NCBI GenBank assembly: GCA_907164885.2
Contig: OU015490.1
Coordinates: 240,085,139 to 240,149,138, forward strand
DNA from: Dolomedes plantarius
Lineage: Eukaryota; Arthropoda; Arachnida; Araneae; Dolomedidae
Direction of reading: 5' to 3'
Length of the DNA: 64,000 nt
Shown here: positions 24,294 to 47,168 of the stretch, piece by piece
How the letters are laid out: each line of letters begins with the position of its first letter
How positions within the stretch are numbered: the first letter of the stretch is position 1
Position numbers and translations under genes: made by a program
Notes under the pieces: generated by a model
The model's input: the letters and a program-made list of their open reading frames with translations, nothing else
Databases searched by the model: none
Told to the model about the DNA's origin: nothing

Positions 24294-25263
24294 GGGGAAA
24301 CTCTTGTACCTAGGGCCGGCTATTTTCAAATGGCAGTATCTTTACTTATAACTAACTTACAATAATTAAAATAGTTTGTATACATTACGTGCTTTACTCT
24401 CTTTAAATAAAAATCACATCAAGTGTAGAAAAAAAAGTTTTGTAAATGATATTGAAAATTAAAAAAAAAAATTACAAATGGCCCTAGGTTCAATAACACT
24501 ATTATACCTAGGGCCAGTTATTTCCAAAAACTGAAATTGTTGTTTACATTAAAAAAAACAATTTGTATGCACTATTTCTTTCATGCACAACTTCTAAAAT
24601 CTTCGTAAGGAAGAAATGTTAATTGTAGGCAATGTCTTAAAGAAAGAAATGTTTATTATTTCATCGCTTTCTAATGTATGTTTTTTCTCCATTGTCTTAA
24701 TGATCCCACATAAATTTTCTGTTTCAAACATAGATTTCGTAACCCTTTTTTAACAACTACTTTTTTCAATATTTGTGCTTGAATTTCATTTTTCTCGGGA
24801 GTATCAGTGAGAATTCTACACTTGCCAAGTTTTCGTCTACCTCTTTTCTACCAGAGGCCACGGCCCTAGGTACAAGACAAGATTATGGCCCTAGGTACAA
24901 GATGTTGTTGTTTTTGACAAAATGGCTTCCATAGCCAAAGACCTGCAGAAACCAAACTTTGTTTTTATATCATTTTTTCCTTTAATGATTACAAAAATTA
25001 TCTGCTATACATTAAAACATAAGTTTGCACTTACTTTCACAAAATAAGACTTCAAAGTGAAAAAATTTAGTTTTGATCATCCAATCAAGACTTTCTTTTC
25101 TATTTAACTATAGCTTCTTCTTGCTTTCATTAAAAATGGCTGTTATGATTTGAAACAGTGATGTCACTCACTCCAATGAGTAAAAATGCTGCAAAATAAT
25201 AATTATTTAAATAAAGCATGGTGGCCCTAGGTACACGATGGCCCTAGGTACAAGAGTTTCCCC
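24294..25263. mobile_element. TIR element with TA target site and seven copies of GGCCCTAGGTACAAGA
   Basis: The termini ggggaaactcttgtacctag and their complement are flanked by TA (24292-24293 and 25264-25265). The core ggccctaggtacaaga or a close variant appears at the left terminus (inverse), near 24481, near 24508 (inverse), near 24872, near 24889, near 25223 and at the right terminus. No transposase is recognisable in the 970 bp. TA target and size fit the IS630/Tc1/mariner/pogo group, but the family is not one I recognise. Confidence 0.75.
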
Positions 25264-25265
25264 TA

Positions 25266-28200
25266 CGTGCATTTGTGATGTTTAGAATAAATATACGTGT
25301 GTTGCTGTAAAAGTCAAAATTTTTGAGAACATCAACACAGGAAAATGAAATTTAATACAATGAGAACAACAATAAATGATCAGATTTTCAAAGCTTTTGC
25401 CATTAAATTAACTAGATTGAATGGTTGGTTTGAAATTTTATATTTTAAATGTTTCTCTTCGATACATGTCTAAATGACTTTTTGAGGAAGATGGAAGATA
25501 ATTAGACATTCTTACAAAGCATAGGTATCTATATCTCAACTGGAAATATATATATTTTTGAGTGAAACGATCTGGGTTCGACTCCCGGGTCAGAAATTCA
25601 TTATATTGGTACCAGCGCTTTAGAAATATTTCTTCTGTAGAAATGTTAGAGAAAACTCTGGTTTGTTATATACGTTAACATTTATTTCCTGCAGCAGGAA
25701 TCTTGATTCCCCAAGGTCCAACGTCAGATTTCAAAGTTTGGTTCTCATTAATCTTTATTGGCAGTTATTAATATCCCTTGGAATACACTGGGGATTTGCT
25801 CTGGTTAAATGTATGTTGGTTATAAACAACTAACTTTGTTTTGACCATGAAGAAGCCAGAATTCTTTCCTATGTTAGGTTTACAGGCGGCTAGAATCTGC
25901 CCTTCGACAATACGCACTCGGACTCTGGTCGATGGGCGGAGCCGCTCACTTTTCTGGCTATGACGTAGTTTTCGTCCTTTTAACTACAGCAGGTTTCACT
26001 GTTTCTGAAAGAGGGATTTTCAACTCTAGGGGATGGTAGTAATGAAAATTAATTATCCCTTTTTTCTTACTGGTTTCCAGGTTCTTGGAATGATGTTAAC
26101 TTAATCATGCGCCCCCCCCCCCCCCCCACACACACACTCTTGCGTCACTGCAACAATAGTTCATTTTCATATGTTTAATAGTTATATATTTCTTCGCACC
26201 ATACACACTAACACATGTATTTATGTATGTTATTTATGATTGCATGCATGTATGTACATGTATGTATATGATTTTTTAGCAGGTATTGGAAAATTTTCCT
26301 TAAATAAAGGGATAAACATTATCATAAGTACCTGAAAAGCATTTTCCAAAGGAGAGAATGCTGTCAAGTACAATAGAATCTGTATCGGTTTTCGCTTTCG
26401 GTTTCCGATTACAGTTCACTTAAAAAAAATGTTTCGTGGAAATTTAATTCATCCTTTTCTTTTATATATACAAATTAATCGTTCAATTCGCGAGACATAA
26501 TATTCTGTCATACTTTGATTCCATATTTAGAGAAGGAAAAATTTATTATACACTTTAAATATTTATAAATAAATAAATAATGCTCTTCATCCAATGGTTT
26601 TCTCATTATTCAGATTTATAAATTTTGTAGAGAACCTTTAGATTCTATTGAAAGAATATGTTCTCTTCACGTAATATTGGAGAAACGTGAATATAACTAA
26701 AAGTCAAGACTGAAAAGTTCGTTTTCAGTTGCAATTTTTAATTTTCTTAATGATGGTGCAATAAATTCGCTGTGAAAAAAAAGGATTTCCAATATTTATT
26801 TTTCATTTTATAGCATAAACTGTTATTTATTAGTCAAAAATAGAGATAAATAGAGATAATAAATTTAGAGATTTACAGTTACATAAACTGATATTGATTA
26901 AATCACTTGAAAGATTTCTTTTTTATATTCTTAAGAAATCTGACACCTGATACAAGTCTATTATATCATTTCATTTTATTGGTTAAAAGAGAAATAGAAG
27001 TTTCTTTATAGAAAATTCTTTTTCTTGTTAATTATAAAAAAATTTAGTCTCTCATTTTCTTCTACTGAAAGCTGCTGCGTTCTCTGACGTATAAAATTTC
27101 TTTACCACAACTCAAGAAAAGAAATTTCTGGAAATTTGTATACATGAAAAAATTTATTAAAAAATTTATGTGAATTAGGGCAAGTGCGTAGAGCCCACAT
27201 AACTTCTAAGGTTATTCCGATTTTGCGAGGAAAGTGCTTACCTTAGATCTAGCAGATATTTTCGGTTCTGAAAATTTGAAATTATTGAATCAGAAGTTTT
27301 GAAAAGCTTCTTTTGGAAGAGAAGGTTTTCGTATCTAATCAGCATAAACTTTCACATTTTTAGCTGTTTAAACCAATCGTATACAGTCATTTTAAGTTAA
27401 AGTTTGTAAGTGTTGGTTCGCACTTGCCTTATTCACCTTAGTAATGAATATGGAAAAAAAAAAGTTTATTCATAAGGTTGTGAAAATCAAATATTATTTG
27501 ATAGATTTCAATGAATGGGTTTATAAATTTAACAATGATACAATGTTCGATGAATTTATATAAAACTGAGATAGTTTCATTACCATTTAGACATTAATCT
27601 TGATTCCTTGTAAATGAATTTACAAACCCATGGGTGGAAGAAAGGAGATATTTAATTTATCACATTTAACGTTTTATTAATAAGAGAAAAATAAAGATTT
27701 CGAGGCCCGCTTTCATCTATTAAGCTTGAATTAATATGCATTATATGTATTTTTAACATACTCGTTTTTAATTCCCAATGGAAAGCAATATATATATATA
27801 TATATATATTGAATTTGCTCAGTGATATATTTTATTTCTGTAATTTCTATTAACTAATTTATTTTTTGACACACTGATATATTTTACATGTTGTCGCACA
27901 AGATATTGAAATACAAAATAAGTTACTTTCATAATATTGTGTGTTTAGATCTTTTAACCAAGCAGATGCTTATAAGTAATTTTCTGCAAAATGGATGCAA
28001 AAGACATCTGTACGTAGGCAGCTGTCTGACATAACAAATAATACTTCACGAGAGTAGTGAGTGAAAACTTTCCATAAAAGGACAGTTTCAGTTGTTCTAA
28101 ATTTCTTTTTTATTTTATTCATCCTGCCTTTTCACCTACATGAATCGAATTCGTCTAGCTTGAACCCAGTGGGCGAACCAATCAGGTCATTTAACAAGCA

Positions 28201-28900
28201 GGGAGCTGAATGGTTCGCCCATTGCTTCACTGCAGTTCAATTCCCTCCCGTTACCCTCCTCTTGAAGAAAAGCGCATGCGTGAAAATGAAAGCCCGGTCA
28301 GCGTTCAATTCCATTTCGTAGTTTACTTATCATATTTACTCTAAATAATAATAATAAAAAACACAACTCATGATACATTACAATCAAATCTGTATTTTTA
28401 TTTTATACATTATTGATTAAAAAAAATGAACATTTTCTTCTAAACTTTCAAATTTTCAGAACTTAGTCTATGGATAACGTGATAGGAATAATTATTTTTC
28501 TATCCTTTTCTTCAGTTAAAAGTATGACAAAAACAAAAATAAATGATAATTTAAGACTGTGAAATTGATGAAAATTTGCTACTTTAAAATACAAGAGGAA
28601 ACTTAGAGGAAATGTGGTTTTGGGGGACGTAAGGATCACTAGAAAGGAATGCTTATGAAATTACGTTCTTCGTTTTCGATATAAATACTGAAGATAAAAA
28701 GATATTAATAAATACCCAAAGTGCACTACATTAAGAGGCATTTAACCACTTAAAACAAAAATGAAATACAAAATTTATCATCCTTGAGATTGTGAGGAAA
28801 ACTTATTTTTTTCCTTCTTTTTTACTACTTTGACCTACGACAGATTTTATTGCTGGAATATAAAACTGCCTCTAGTCTAGGAATGCGGCATTTTTAATTA
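25266..28900. other. Long noncoding stretch upstream of beta-tubulin
   Basis: AT-rich, with a C homopolymer run (26111-26127) and a short (TA)n (27789-27810). At 25568-25590 a T-arm-like ctgggttcgactcccgggt appears without an A box. Near 28170-28222 gggcgaacca and its inverse form a spaced palindrome. I see no exon or repeat boundaries otherwise. Confidence 0.4.
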
Positions 28901-28979
28901 GTTTAAGTTCAGTAGATCCATTTTTTACTTATTGTTTCTGACGCCGCTATTCATAGATGTCGCTGCTGTTCTACTTCAC

Positions 28980-29130
28980 CTTGAGTTGGCTGCGGGAGTT
29001 ACGCATACACCTCCTCTTTTCTTACCCGCATTTAAGGCGCGCCCAACAGCATTCACTGCTTTCTAGGATCGACTCCTTTAGGTTCGTACCAACGTCGATT
29101 TCAGTTTTCAGATTTTGAATTTCAAGAAAC
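28980..29130 (+). promoter_or_regulatory. Probable beta-tubulin core promoter and 5' UTR
   Basis: Local GC content rises just upstream of the ATG. A TATA-like cgcatttaagg at 29027-29037 lies about 25-30 nt before an initiator-like cattcactg (about 29050). This would leave a 5' UTR of about 75-80 nt. There is no transcript evidence in the sequence, so the start site is inferred. Confidence 0.4.
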
Positions 29131-39393
<10,263 letters not shown>

Positions 39394-39620
39394 AAAAAAA
39401 ACTAACTACCATTTCTAAAGATCTGTAAATTTTCCCTCAAAATTCCACCTTCGATTCTTGTAACCACCGATTTTGTTTCTTGTGTTTTATATTTCAAATG
39501 CTTGTTCAGGTCTCAATAAATTTTTGTTACCATTGAATCGTCAATAGAACTGTTTATTTTATCAATGTGTTACTCATCAGTATCACTTGTAGATTGTATT
39601 GGAACACTTAATAAACTTGT
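39394..39620 (+). terminator. Beta-tubulin 3' UTR with two polyadenylation signals
   Basis: After the TAA and an A-run, AATAAA occurs at 39515-39520 and again at 39610-39615. The first is followed by a T-rich stretch (tttttgtt), as expected for cleavage about 15-25 nt downstream. The second could give a longer alternative transcript. Confidence 0.65.
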
Positions 39621-41900
39621 CTCAGATGCCTTAGATGTTTAAATGTATAGCTATATTATTTAATTTAGATATACATTCTAAATGACAAGAGGTACAGTTT
39701 CTGCAAAAGCTAGCTCTTACTATATAGCCATAACTTGAGCTAGGTTTAAAAGAAAAGTTTAGACTGCATAAGAGACTTGTCAAATACAGTAAGGCAAAGG
39801 AAACTTACTAGATTAAATATTGAGGGAGAAAGTCTGCATTGCAAGCTACTTCTTGAAGTCTGAATTCATAATTTTTTTTCTCTTCGCAACAGTCACTTTT
39901 CTATTTGAAATTTGCCCATTCCTTGCTGCAAATTTGGCTATGTTATTGTGGGAACACTATTTATTAAAGTGAACCAGGACAACACAAGAATAATAGTGTT
40001 TTAGTCAGGATTCAAACCTACACATACTGTGGAAGCTTGTGACACTTTCTGATATGGTGTTGGCTCCTATGTTAAGGGAAACATGGCTTTTTGATTATTG
40101 TTCCTTTAATTTAAGCCTTTTGACTTCCCATACTTTTTTTTTGTGCAGTTTTGTTGATATTTAGCATTCTTCTAGAGCTATTTTCTAAAAGCAATTATCA
40201 ATATTGTTGGCTCTGTTGTAAACAATTGGAATCTTAAATATCCTTATACATACTAATTCAACCTCTAAGTGTCATAATTTCCATTCAGACTTTTTTTCAT
40301 GAGGCAATGTAGTTTATTGCATGGTTTGATGTATAGATTTATCTCCTAGTGTAATTGAATGTGATACTGCTAGTGTAATAATTGAGCTACAATGTAGGAT
40401 TTGAATTTAACTGTCCGTAGGGTTTTTTTGCTATTTGGTGTTGGATCTCAAAACTCCTGTAGCATTTTGCCACTTCAGATTCAAATGTTATATTCTTTCC
40501 CTATATGTACATGACTTTTCATGGAGAGATAGGATGGGGCTTACTTATGTATTATCAATTCAATATTTTTTTTATGGCTGAGGTTTTTTATCTGTGAGGG
40601 GGGGGGGGGGAATTTTTAAAAGTGAGAAAACTGTAAAAGTTGGTATTAGCATATTCCTGACTTTTTTGAAAATTCATTGAAGGTATGGTGGGCTTTATAA
40701 ATTAGCCATGCAACTTTCAACCAAACTCTCTCCCTTGTAAGAGAAATTAGGTTGAGGGTTTTTATTTGATGCCATCATCTTAAAGTAAATATTTTTTATT
40801 TGAAATGAATTTTGAAACTTTAATTTTGTCTTTAACTAATACAGAAGTTAACGAGATTTTAAGAAGGTACACATGGATTATCGTCCAAATTGGTGTTCTG
40901 CATATCGGCAGTACACAGAGGAAGTTTCTCTGTATTCGAGTGTTGGGGTATAATACAAGAGATTATCAGCAGGGTAAGCAATTCAATATCTCGTTAAAGA
41001 ATTTGATAAGGGAAATGGAAACAAATTTTGGTATGCTAAAATTTTCCATTGTTGGTCAAAGTAGTCAAATTCATGAATTCAAAAGGTCTCTATCCGAAAT
41101 TCATTTCCTTCGGAGTTATTTGCAGAATTTACCTCGTGCATGATTTTCGTTTATCTTGTGCTGTGTAATTTATACACCTTGCATTATTTGTCAGTCTGGA
41201 GTGTGACCATCGGTGCCAGACAAGGTTTTGGAATCGTATGAAGAGGAAACGATAATATTGGAAAGAATTACGCAGAAATTTCGACGGCGCTATATACTGC
41301 TGGTAGATAAATAGACCAGCAACTAGTGATCTCCAACAAATCTTTTCTGAAAGGAAGTAATATGCAGTGTAAAAAAGAAATGTATTTTTTTATATTGTGA
41401 AATAAACCATAAAGACTAGTTAACTATTGCTATTATGTTTATCATTAGATTAGTGAGTTTCTGGTTTATAATTAGATTTATGAGTAGCCTTGTGTTCATG
41501 TTTTGTATACAGCCTTATGCAAGTTGGTTCGTTCCCAACGTCAAATAATTGTTACTCTGTAACAATATATCTTAGTAGCCGTATGTGTTTGCTACTGGAC
41601 GGAAGAAAGAATCGCTCTGGAGTTTTTTTCCAATGCGGCAGGTACTTGCCTCGACATTAATTGCCCATATACACTGCGATATTTTTTGGTTTATTTTTTA
41701 TTATAATAGGGTTACATAGATGAACCACCATTTCTGCCAAAGAGGGAACAACACAGAAACCTCAGCCGGTTTCATAGGTGAGGCGACTGCCTCTGTACTA
41801 AAATGAGACACAGTAAAAATAAGAAATTTTTAATGAGTAAAGAAAAAACAGTTATCTAATATATGATGAAAATTGTAAAAATACACAAAATAAGCAAATA
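39621..41900. other. Intergenic downstream of beta-tubulin
   Basis: No supported gene. A 112-codon frame at 40805-41143 has a plausible splice donor (gtaagc near 40974) but no recognisable domain. A G homopolymer lies near 40598-40611. Confidence 0.4.
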
Positions 41901-42721
41901 CAGGTAACCCTCTTATAACACGGTAGATAGGTTCCTAGAAAATACTGTGTTATATGAGACCCAGATCTAGTATAAAATGGAGGGTTATGTTCCAAAAACT
42001 TATTAAAAACTAATTTTTAAAAAAAATTCCATCTAAGCAACTTAATTTTTATTAAAAATATAAATGTATGTATAACACAAAATGAAAAGAAAAAAAATTT
42101 TCATTTTATGCGACCTTAATTTAATAAATTTCTTCCTCATCACTGCTCAGTACAATCAAATGGGAACGTTTTTTCAGTTGAACGATATCACCTTCACTTT
42201 TAGAACCCTTTTCTTCATTTAGATTTTTTGCACCTTCTATCCTCTTTAAAAAATCTGTAATTTTAGTTTGTTTGCTGGTTCTTACAAGGTCATTGTAGAT
42301 TTCAAGGTTGGGATTTAGACAATTTTGCAGCTACCTTTTGAATTTTTGGCTTTCATTCGGAAGGGTCCGCATTCAAGAAAAACGATTGAAGATTTTCAGC
42401 TAAGTATCCTTGTAATTTTATACAATTATAAATTAATAAATTATAATTTGTTTATACATTTTCATGTAAAGCCATTATAGTTCATTATTCCTTCCTTTCA
42501 TTACTTTAAAGGTAATTTAGTTTTTAAATGTGTTAAACAAAACTCATGTTATCTAGTGCTGTAGAAGTACAGTGTTGTACAAAGGGTTTCGCAATTTTTT
42601 TATCGTGTTAGAGCGAAACTGTGCTACAGGTTGCAGTGTTATACGAGGGTTCCCACAATTTATCCTATCGTATTAGAGCGAAACTGTGTTGTAAAATGCC
42701 GTTCTGTAGGAGGGCTACCTG
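41901..42721. mobile_element. Tigger/pogo-like element, internally deleted
   Basis: TA (41899-41900 and 42722-42723) flanks inverted ends caggtaaccctcttataaca and an imperfect complement ending ggagggctacctg. Subterminal relatives of the same motif (tacgagggttcccaca; gtgttagagcgaaactgtg occurring twice) lie near the right end. A short minus-strand coding scrap is listed separately. At 821 bp it cannot encode a full transposase. Confidence 0.65.
42120..42330 (-). pseudogene. Transposase C-terminal scrap (jerky/pogo-like)
   Basis: On the minus strand a frame reads EIYNDLVRTSKQTKITDFLK followed by acidic and serine-rich residues and a stop. A (K)QTKITDFLKR-type motif near the C-terminus is typical of Tigger/jerky transposases. 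Only this tail remains, which supports the pogo-group call for the surrounding element. Confidence 0.5.
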
Positions 42722-42723
42722 TA

Positions 42724-43704
42724 CTTAGACTATTTATTATAAACGGCTGAATTTGAAATTATGGGAAATAAATTATGAATGCATATTTTCAATCGTTCCA
42801 AAAATTCTACTACCTGTAGATGTAGCAGCAGCTGAGCCGAGTTTTTCATACTTGAAAATTTTAAGGAGTTATCTTCGAACACTAACAAATTAAAGAGAGA
42901 TTGAGAAATAATTTCAATAAAAAAGACATTATCTAAAACATTAAATAGCAGAGACGCTATCGAGCAATTTGCTGCAATAAAAGACTTGAAGAATGAGTTA
43001 GTAATTATTTTATTACATAACAAATTATAATAAAATTTATTCACTTTTTCTGCGTTTTTAAAATTCTGTAATTTAAAAAAAAATTTTATGCTTCTTTAAA
43101 ATAAATAAAAATTGTCTTTCTATTTAATGCATATTTTCCCCAAAATGTCCGTTATTCTTTAAATAGACTATTTACAATAGTGATACATTCATTAGTTAAG
43201 AGTCCGAAAATTCGGAGAGGCGCCGTTTTTAAAACTTGCCTCAGGTGCTACTCTCGGCTCGACCCTGCCACCATGCCTTAGGATACGAATGCAAACTCAT
43301 TCGGTGGACGCTCGTGCTACTAATCATTATGAGATATATAAAAAACTCGGTCTTCCGAGCGACAGGTATTTTTAATTATATTTCATAGTGCATTCAATGT
43401 AAATGAAGTATGGCGGGAGCTCATGAAGCGTTAATGAGAATGAACGTTGGAATAACACTTATCTCTCGCGAACATGGGTCTGATGAGGGTTAGGGGAGAG
43501 GACCCCTTCTCCGCGTAGTTGAATTAATGTCATAATAGTTTGCGCCATATGCATAAATAACTGACAATTTTGCTACTAGATGGCACCACTGGCAAACATT
43601 TTATGATGAATATGGAAATTGGCGATCAAATCATTGCGATTCGAGTCCCTTTTTTCCCCCCATGTCTAGAATCCTCAAATAATCAGTAATGCTTATAATC
43701 AATT
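42724..43704. other. Intergenic, nothing recognised
   Basis: AT-rich; the frame at 43044-42730 on the minus strand has no recognisable domain. Confidence 0.4.
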
Positions 43705-43712
43705 ACCTAGGG

Positions 43713-44323
43713 CAGTGGTTCTCAACCTTTTTTAACCCACGTACCATTTTTTTGTGTATCAATAACTATGCGTAATCCCAAGAAAAACACTTTAGTTTTA
43801 TTAAAATGTGTTTTATTAGTTAAAGTTTAAATATTAAACTGTTAAAGTTTAATTACGAATAGGTAATTTAAATTAAAAACAAGAAATTTTATTATAATGG
43901 ACATTTTATTACAAAGTTTTTATTAATCAGTCATAAAATTAAAAATGTCTCAGAAAATAATTAGTGGGAACGCTGGGCTTGTTTTGTTTGTAAAGTTCAA
44001 TAAAATGTTTGGCTCCAGCTTGGTCAAATACAGCCGTAAATCATTCTCAACATTAAGCATCTTTCTATACTTGCTCTTCAGGTATGTTAAACTTGAAAAT
44101 CCTTTTTAAGGATTTTAAGTTGTCGTAAACCCCAGAAGATACTTCACAGTAATGTCTGCTAGTTCTTTGTGTTCTTTTTCAATACCAGTCCAGAAGTTAA
44201 TTAACAAAGTATTGTAATACTTTTATTTATTTTTTTAAAATTTCATTGGTAGGTAACCGTGTTCCCCTTACAGATTTTCGCGTAACCCCAAGGGGTACGC
44301 GTACCACCGGTTGAGAACCATTG
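43713..44323. mobile_element. hAT element, non-autonomous, 8-bp target duplication
   Basis: The left end cagtggttctcaacc and right end ggttgagaaccattg are inverted repeats typical of Charlie-like hAT elements. ACCTAGGG flanks both sides (43705-43712 and 44324-44331). The 611-bp interior has no intact transposase. Confidence 0.9.
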
Positions 44324-44673
44324 ACCTAGGGTTTAGAGTGAGAGGCCCATGCGGGTTTGCATGGATTTATATCGCGCGTTTGGTTTATTGCTAACGTTTT
44401 ATTCATTCTGTTTACTATTAAAATGGCTTTCTTCTGATTTTCAGATTCACGTCGTAAAACTTCATTGAACTGTAAAATTGTAGATCGCCCTTCTTAGTTC
44501 CTTAAAGATACGACCACTTTGATTCGCTACATTAAGGATTTCTCCCCAAGCCATTCAGATCAGGTAAAAGGATTAATGAAAAGTTGTTCGTAAAAGATAA
44601 TACTTTCACAACGAAATCTGAAAATGATGACTGTCTCCAATTATAAGTGCTAGATTTTCTTCTTTTTATTTAA

Positions 44674-45101
44674 GACTGTTGTGAGCTAACCCTCTAGGTT
44701 TCGCTCAATTCAATGTCAAAACCTATGGAGAAAGTTTGTTTACTATTTGCAGCTACATAAATGCTGATAATCCAATATAAATGGCATTTTCAGAGAGCCT
44801 GACATTTTCTGTACCTTCCAGCGCGATTCGTTTTACAAATTTCGTCCACTAAAGGAATTTAGGAGCGTTTAAAACACACTATACCAGATTTTTCCCACGA
44901 ATAATTTAAGTTTTAAAAATTTGCATAACCCCCCCCCCCCAAAAAAAAAAAAAAAAAAATGCCCCATAGTAAAATTTCTTTCTCTATTATGGAGTACAGT
45001 TTAAAAAAATCCTTAAATATAAGTCGGCAATCCTTGGGCAAATTTTCTCCATAGGTTACCATTGAGATGGGCGAATCCAATAGGGTTAGTACACAGCAGC
45101 C
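44674..45101. mobile_element. TTAA-flanked TIR element, copy 3 (short)
   Basis: TTAA at 44670-44673 and 45102-45105. The left end gactgttgtgagctaaccct is diverged; the right end aatagggttagtacacagca is well kept. At 428 bp it is about half the length of copies 1 and 2, so an internal deletion derivative. It contains a C(10) run followed directly by a long A run (44931-44959). Confidence 0.7.
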
Positions 45102-45105
45102 TTAA

Positions 45106-45560
45106 GTGTTGCATACAATATTGCCACTTCTGAAAATTAAACATTTAAAATTTCCAAATCTTTATGCAGGAGACAATTTTCAGTAGAAAGAAATCGACAA
45201 GACAATTTTTTTTTCTTTGCTTATTTCTGTAAATATCCTGTTTCAATGATGCAATGGGTATTCATCCGAACCATGAATAAATAGGTTGAAATTATTTCCA
45301 TTTGCAGAAAACGTCCAGATTTTGTGCCGAAATAATAATGAAGCACGTGGTCTCGAATCCACGCAAAAAGAATAGTATATAAATAAAAGTTACAGTAAGA
45401 ACCTGTGGATTTTTTTAAGGCAATAACTTGGACGAGTTATAGCTAATCATCTCTTGCGTCTTTCTGTGGAAAAGTGGAGAAAAATCTGTTGTCGATGTAT
45501 GTTTAGTTCCTATTTGCCTATCATTTGTATAGGCTGAATATTCCAAATGAATATATACTT

Positions 45561-45565
<5 letters not shown>
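45106..45565. other. Intergenic, nothing recognised
   Basis: A T-arm-like cgtggtctcgaatccacg near 45344 lacks an A box. No gene seen. Confidence 0.4.
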
Positions 45566-45638
<73 letters not shown>

Positions 45639-45640
45639 TA
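45566..45640. repeat. (TA)n microsatellite
   Basis: A TA tract of about 35 units with a single tgta interruption. Confidence 0.95.
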
Positions 45641-46914
45641 TAAGCTAGGCGAAGTTTCTGCAGAAGATGGTCCAAGATGGTCTCTGGGGGGATTTCCTTA
45701 GTCGCTATGCAGCCCCAAGACTTGATCGCTGCACAAATCCACTGTTGGTTCGCTGCTCACTGCTCTATGCTGGTAGATGTGATGCACACACTTGGGACGG
45801 GACGTCCGCACGAAGTCCTAGATGGGCTTTCTACTCTAATTTCCCTATTTCGAAGGGGTGGTTTGCCTATTTTTTTTCATCAATGGCAAAATCCGGACAC
45901 GCTGCCACCATTTAATTAAGTAGACTGTGCTAACTTAAGACTCAGGGTAGCTAAAAATATTCAGAGTCAGTCTACTACATTAAAATACAATTTTATTAAA
46001 TTTAAGTCGGAGAATTTTTACAACTATTTACAGATTGATTGATCTACCTCTAGACATAGAAGGAACTGGCCTTCTTAATAGCCAAATAATTTCGTTGAGA
46101 TGTCGGCAAGTACAGTCACGAACTGAAACTATAAGGTCGGTACACAACCTCTAGGCCATACAGCCCTGAAAATAGAGTAACTTCGTAGGGAAGTATCGTG
46201 GGCGAGAAGCCTATAGAGCGTATAGCTCTGAAATATAATTATAACTTCGTGAGGAAATGTTCTAGCTGCCGAGAAGCTTATAGAGCGGGCTGCTCTGAAA
46301 TATAAACATAACTTCGTGAGGAAATGTTCTAGCTGCCGAGAAGCTTATAGAGCGGGCTGCTCTGACATATAAATATAACTTCTTGATGAAGTATCGTGCT
46401 AACAAGAAGCCTGTAGAGCGGGATGCTCTGAAATAGATATACTTCAGGGTGAAATATTCTAGCTGACGAGAAGCTTAGAACGGCTGCTCTGAAAAGATAA
46501 AGACTTCAGGATGAAGTCGGTCGCTCAAGGACCTCTGAGACGAAAGGTGCTCTTTGGATGAGAGTCTCTACCAAGTCTGCTAAAAAACTGGATTTTCTCT
46601 CTCGGCTCCAGAACTCTCGCTTTCGGTCACGTGACTGCAAATTTTTAGGTTGGCTGGCTGAATTTGTGACGTCATATTCGTTGGCTGTGATTCGCTTCAT
46701 GACGACGCCACGTTGCCGGCTCTTATACTCAGCTGATCCGAAAATCATTAGTTCATGTCGAAATATCCATTAGTTTGCGTCCGCCCAGGGGCGGCAGACA
46801 GATGCGGCTCTTTTCTCTGTTTCCAGACACCGATCTATAGAATATTCGTAGGTCACCTGCTGGAGGAAGTCGGGCTGTCTGGGTGATTTATTTGGAAAGT
46901 CGTAACGGATTTTT

Positions 46915-46918
<4 letters not shown>
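45641..46918. repeat. Unclassified GC-richer block containing a 67-bp tandem array
   Basis: This 1.3-kb block is less AT-rich than its surroundings and lies between two (TA)n tracts. It has an inverted pair agtagactg/cagtctact (45919-45976) and a tandem array at 46100-46520. Open frames (45667-45915, 46558-46773, minus 46748-46506) resemble nothing I recognise. It may be an unknown repeat; its ends are not defined. Confidence 0.45.
46100..46520. repeat. Tandem array, unit about 67 bp, five to six copies
   Basis: gagaagc or a close variant recurs at about 46204, 46271, 46338, 46404 and 46468 (spacings 67, 67, 66, 64). Each is followed by tatagagcgg-ctgctctga and an acttcgtgaggaa-type segment. 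A weaker first unit lies near 46137. Two middle copies are nearly identical; outer copies have diverged. Confidence 0.85.
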
Positions 46919-46952
<34 letters not shown>

Positions 46953-46955
<3 letters not shown>

Positions 46956-47118
46956 TCGAAACCGGTTAATTGGACCACCAGTTAATCGGATCAGACGCTT
47001 ATTCGGGCCGAATCCTAAAAAAGTGAAACAAATCCTATTGCATAAGCCTAATATTATTCGACAGCCGGTTATAGGACCAAAATGATCGCCTCCCGATGTG
47101 GTTCGATTAACCGGAATC

Positions 47119-47122
<4 letters not shown>
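46953..47122. mobile_element. Tigger-like MITE between (TA)n tracts
   Basis: The ends cagtcgaaaccggttaattg and ggttcgattaaccggaatcg are inverted repeats of about 25 bp with a few mismatches, with TA on both sides. At 170 bp there is no coding. Such gttaat(c/t)gga(c)-type ends are known in pogo/Tigger families. Confidence 0.75.

Positions 47123-47165
<43 letters not shown>
47123..47165. repeat. (TA)n spacer between two transposons
   Basis: Pure TA between the MITE ending at 47122 and the Tc1 element starting at 47166. Confidence 0.9.

Positions 47166-47168
<3 letters not shown>

Noticed and set aside
25568..25590. T-arm/B-box-like ctgggttcgactcccgggt suggesting a tRNA gene
   Set aside because: No acceptor stem, D arm or A box can be drawn around it.
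28061..28321. 86-codon frame with a hydrophobic start upstream of tubulin
   Set aside because: No homology recognised; the hydrophobic run comes from a T-rich stretch and no gene structure surrounds it.
40805..41143. 112-codon frame downstream of beta-tubulin with a splice-donor-like gtaagc
   Set aside because: No recognisable domain, the alternative frame from the ATG at 40873 stops quickly, and no acceptor or partner exon is evident.
45340..45366. T-arm-like cgtggtctcgaatccacg
   Set aside because: Isolated motif without the rest of a tRNA or a SINE head.
46100..46520. CRISPR-like array (regular 67-bp spacing)
   Set aside because: Units are contiguous and diverge along their whole length, with no constant repeat alternating with unique spacers, and the genome is eukaryotic.
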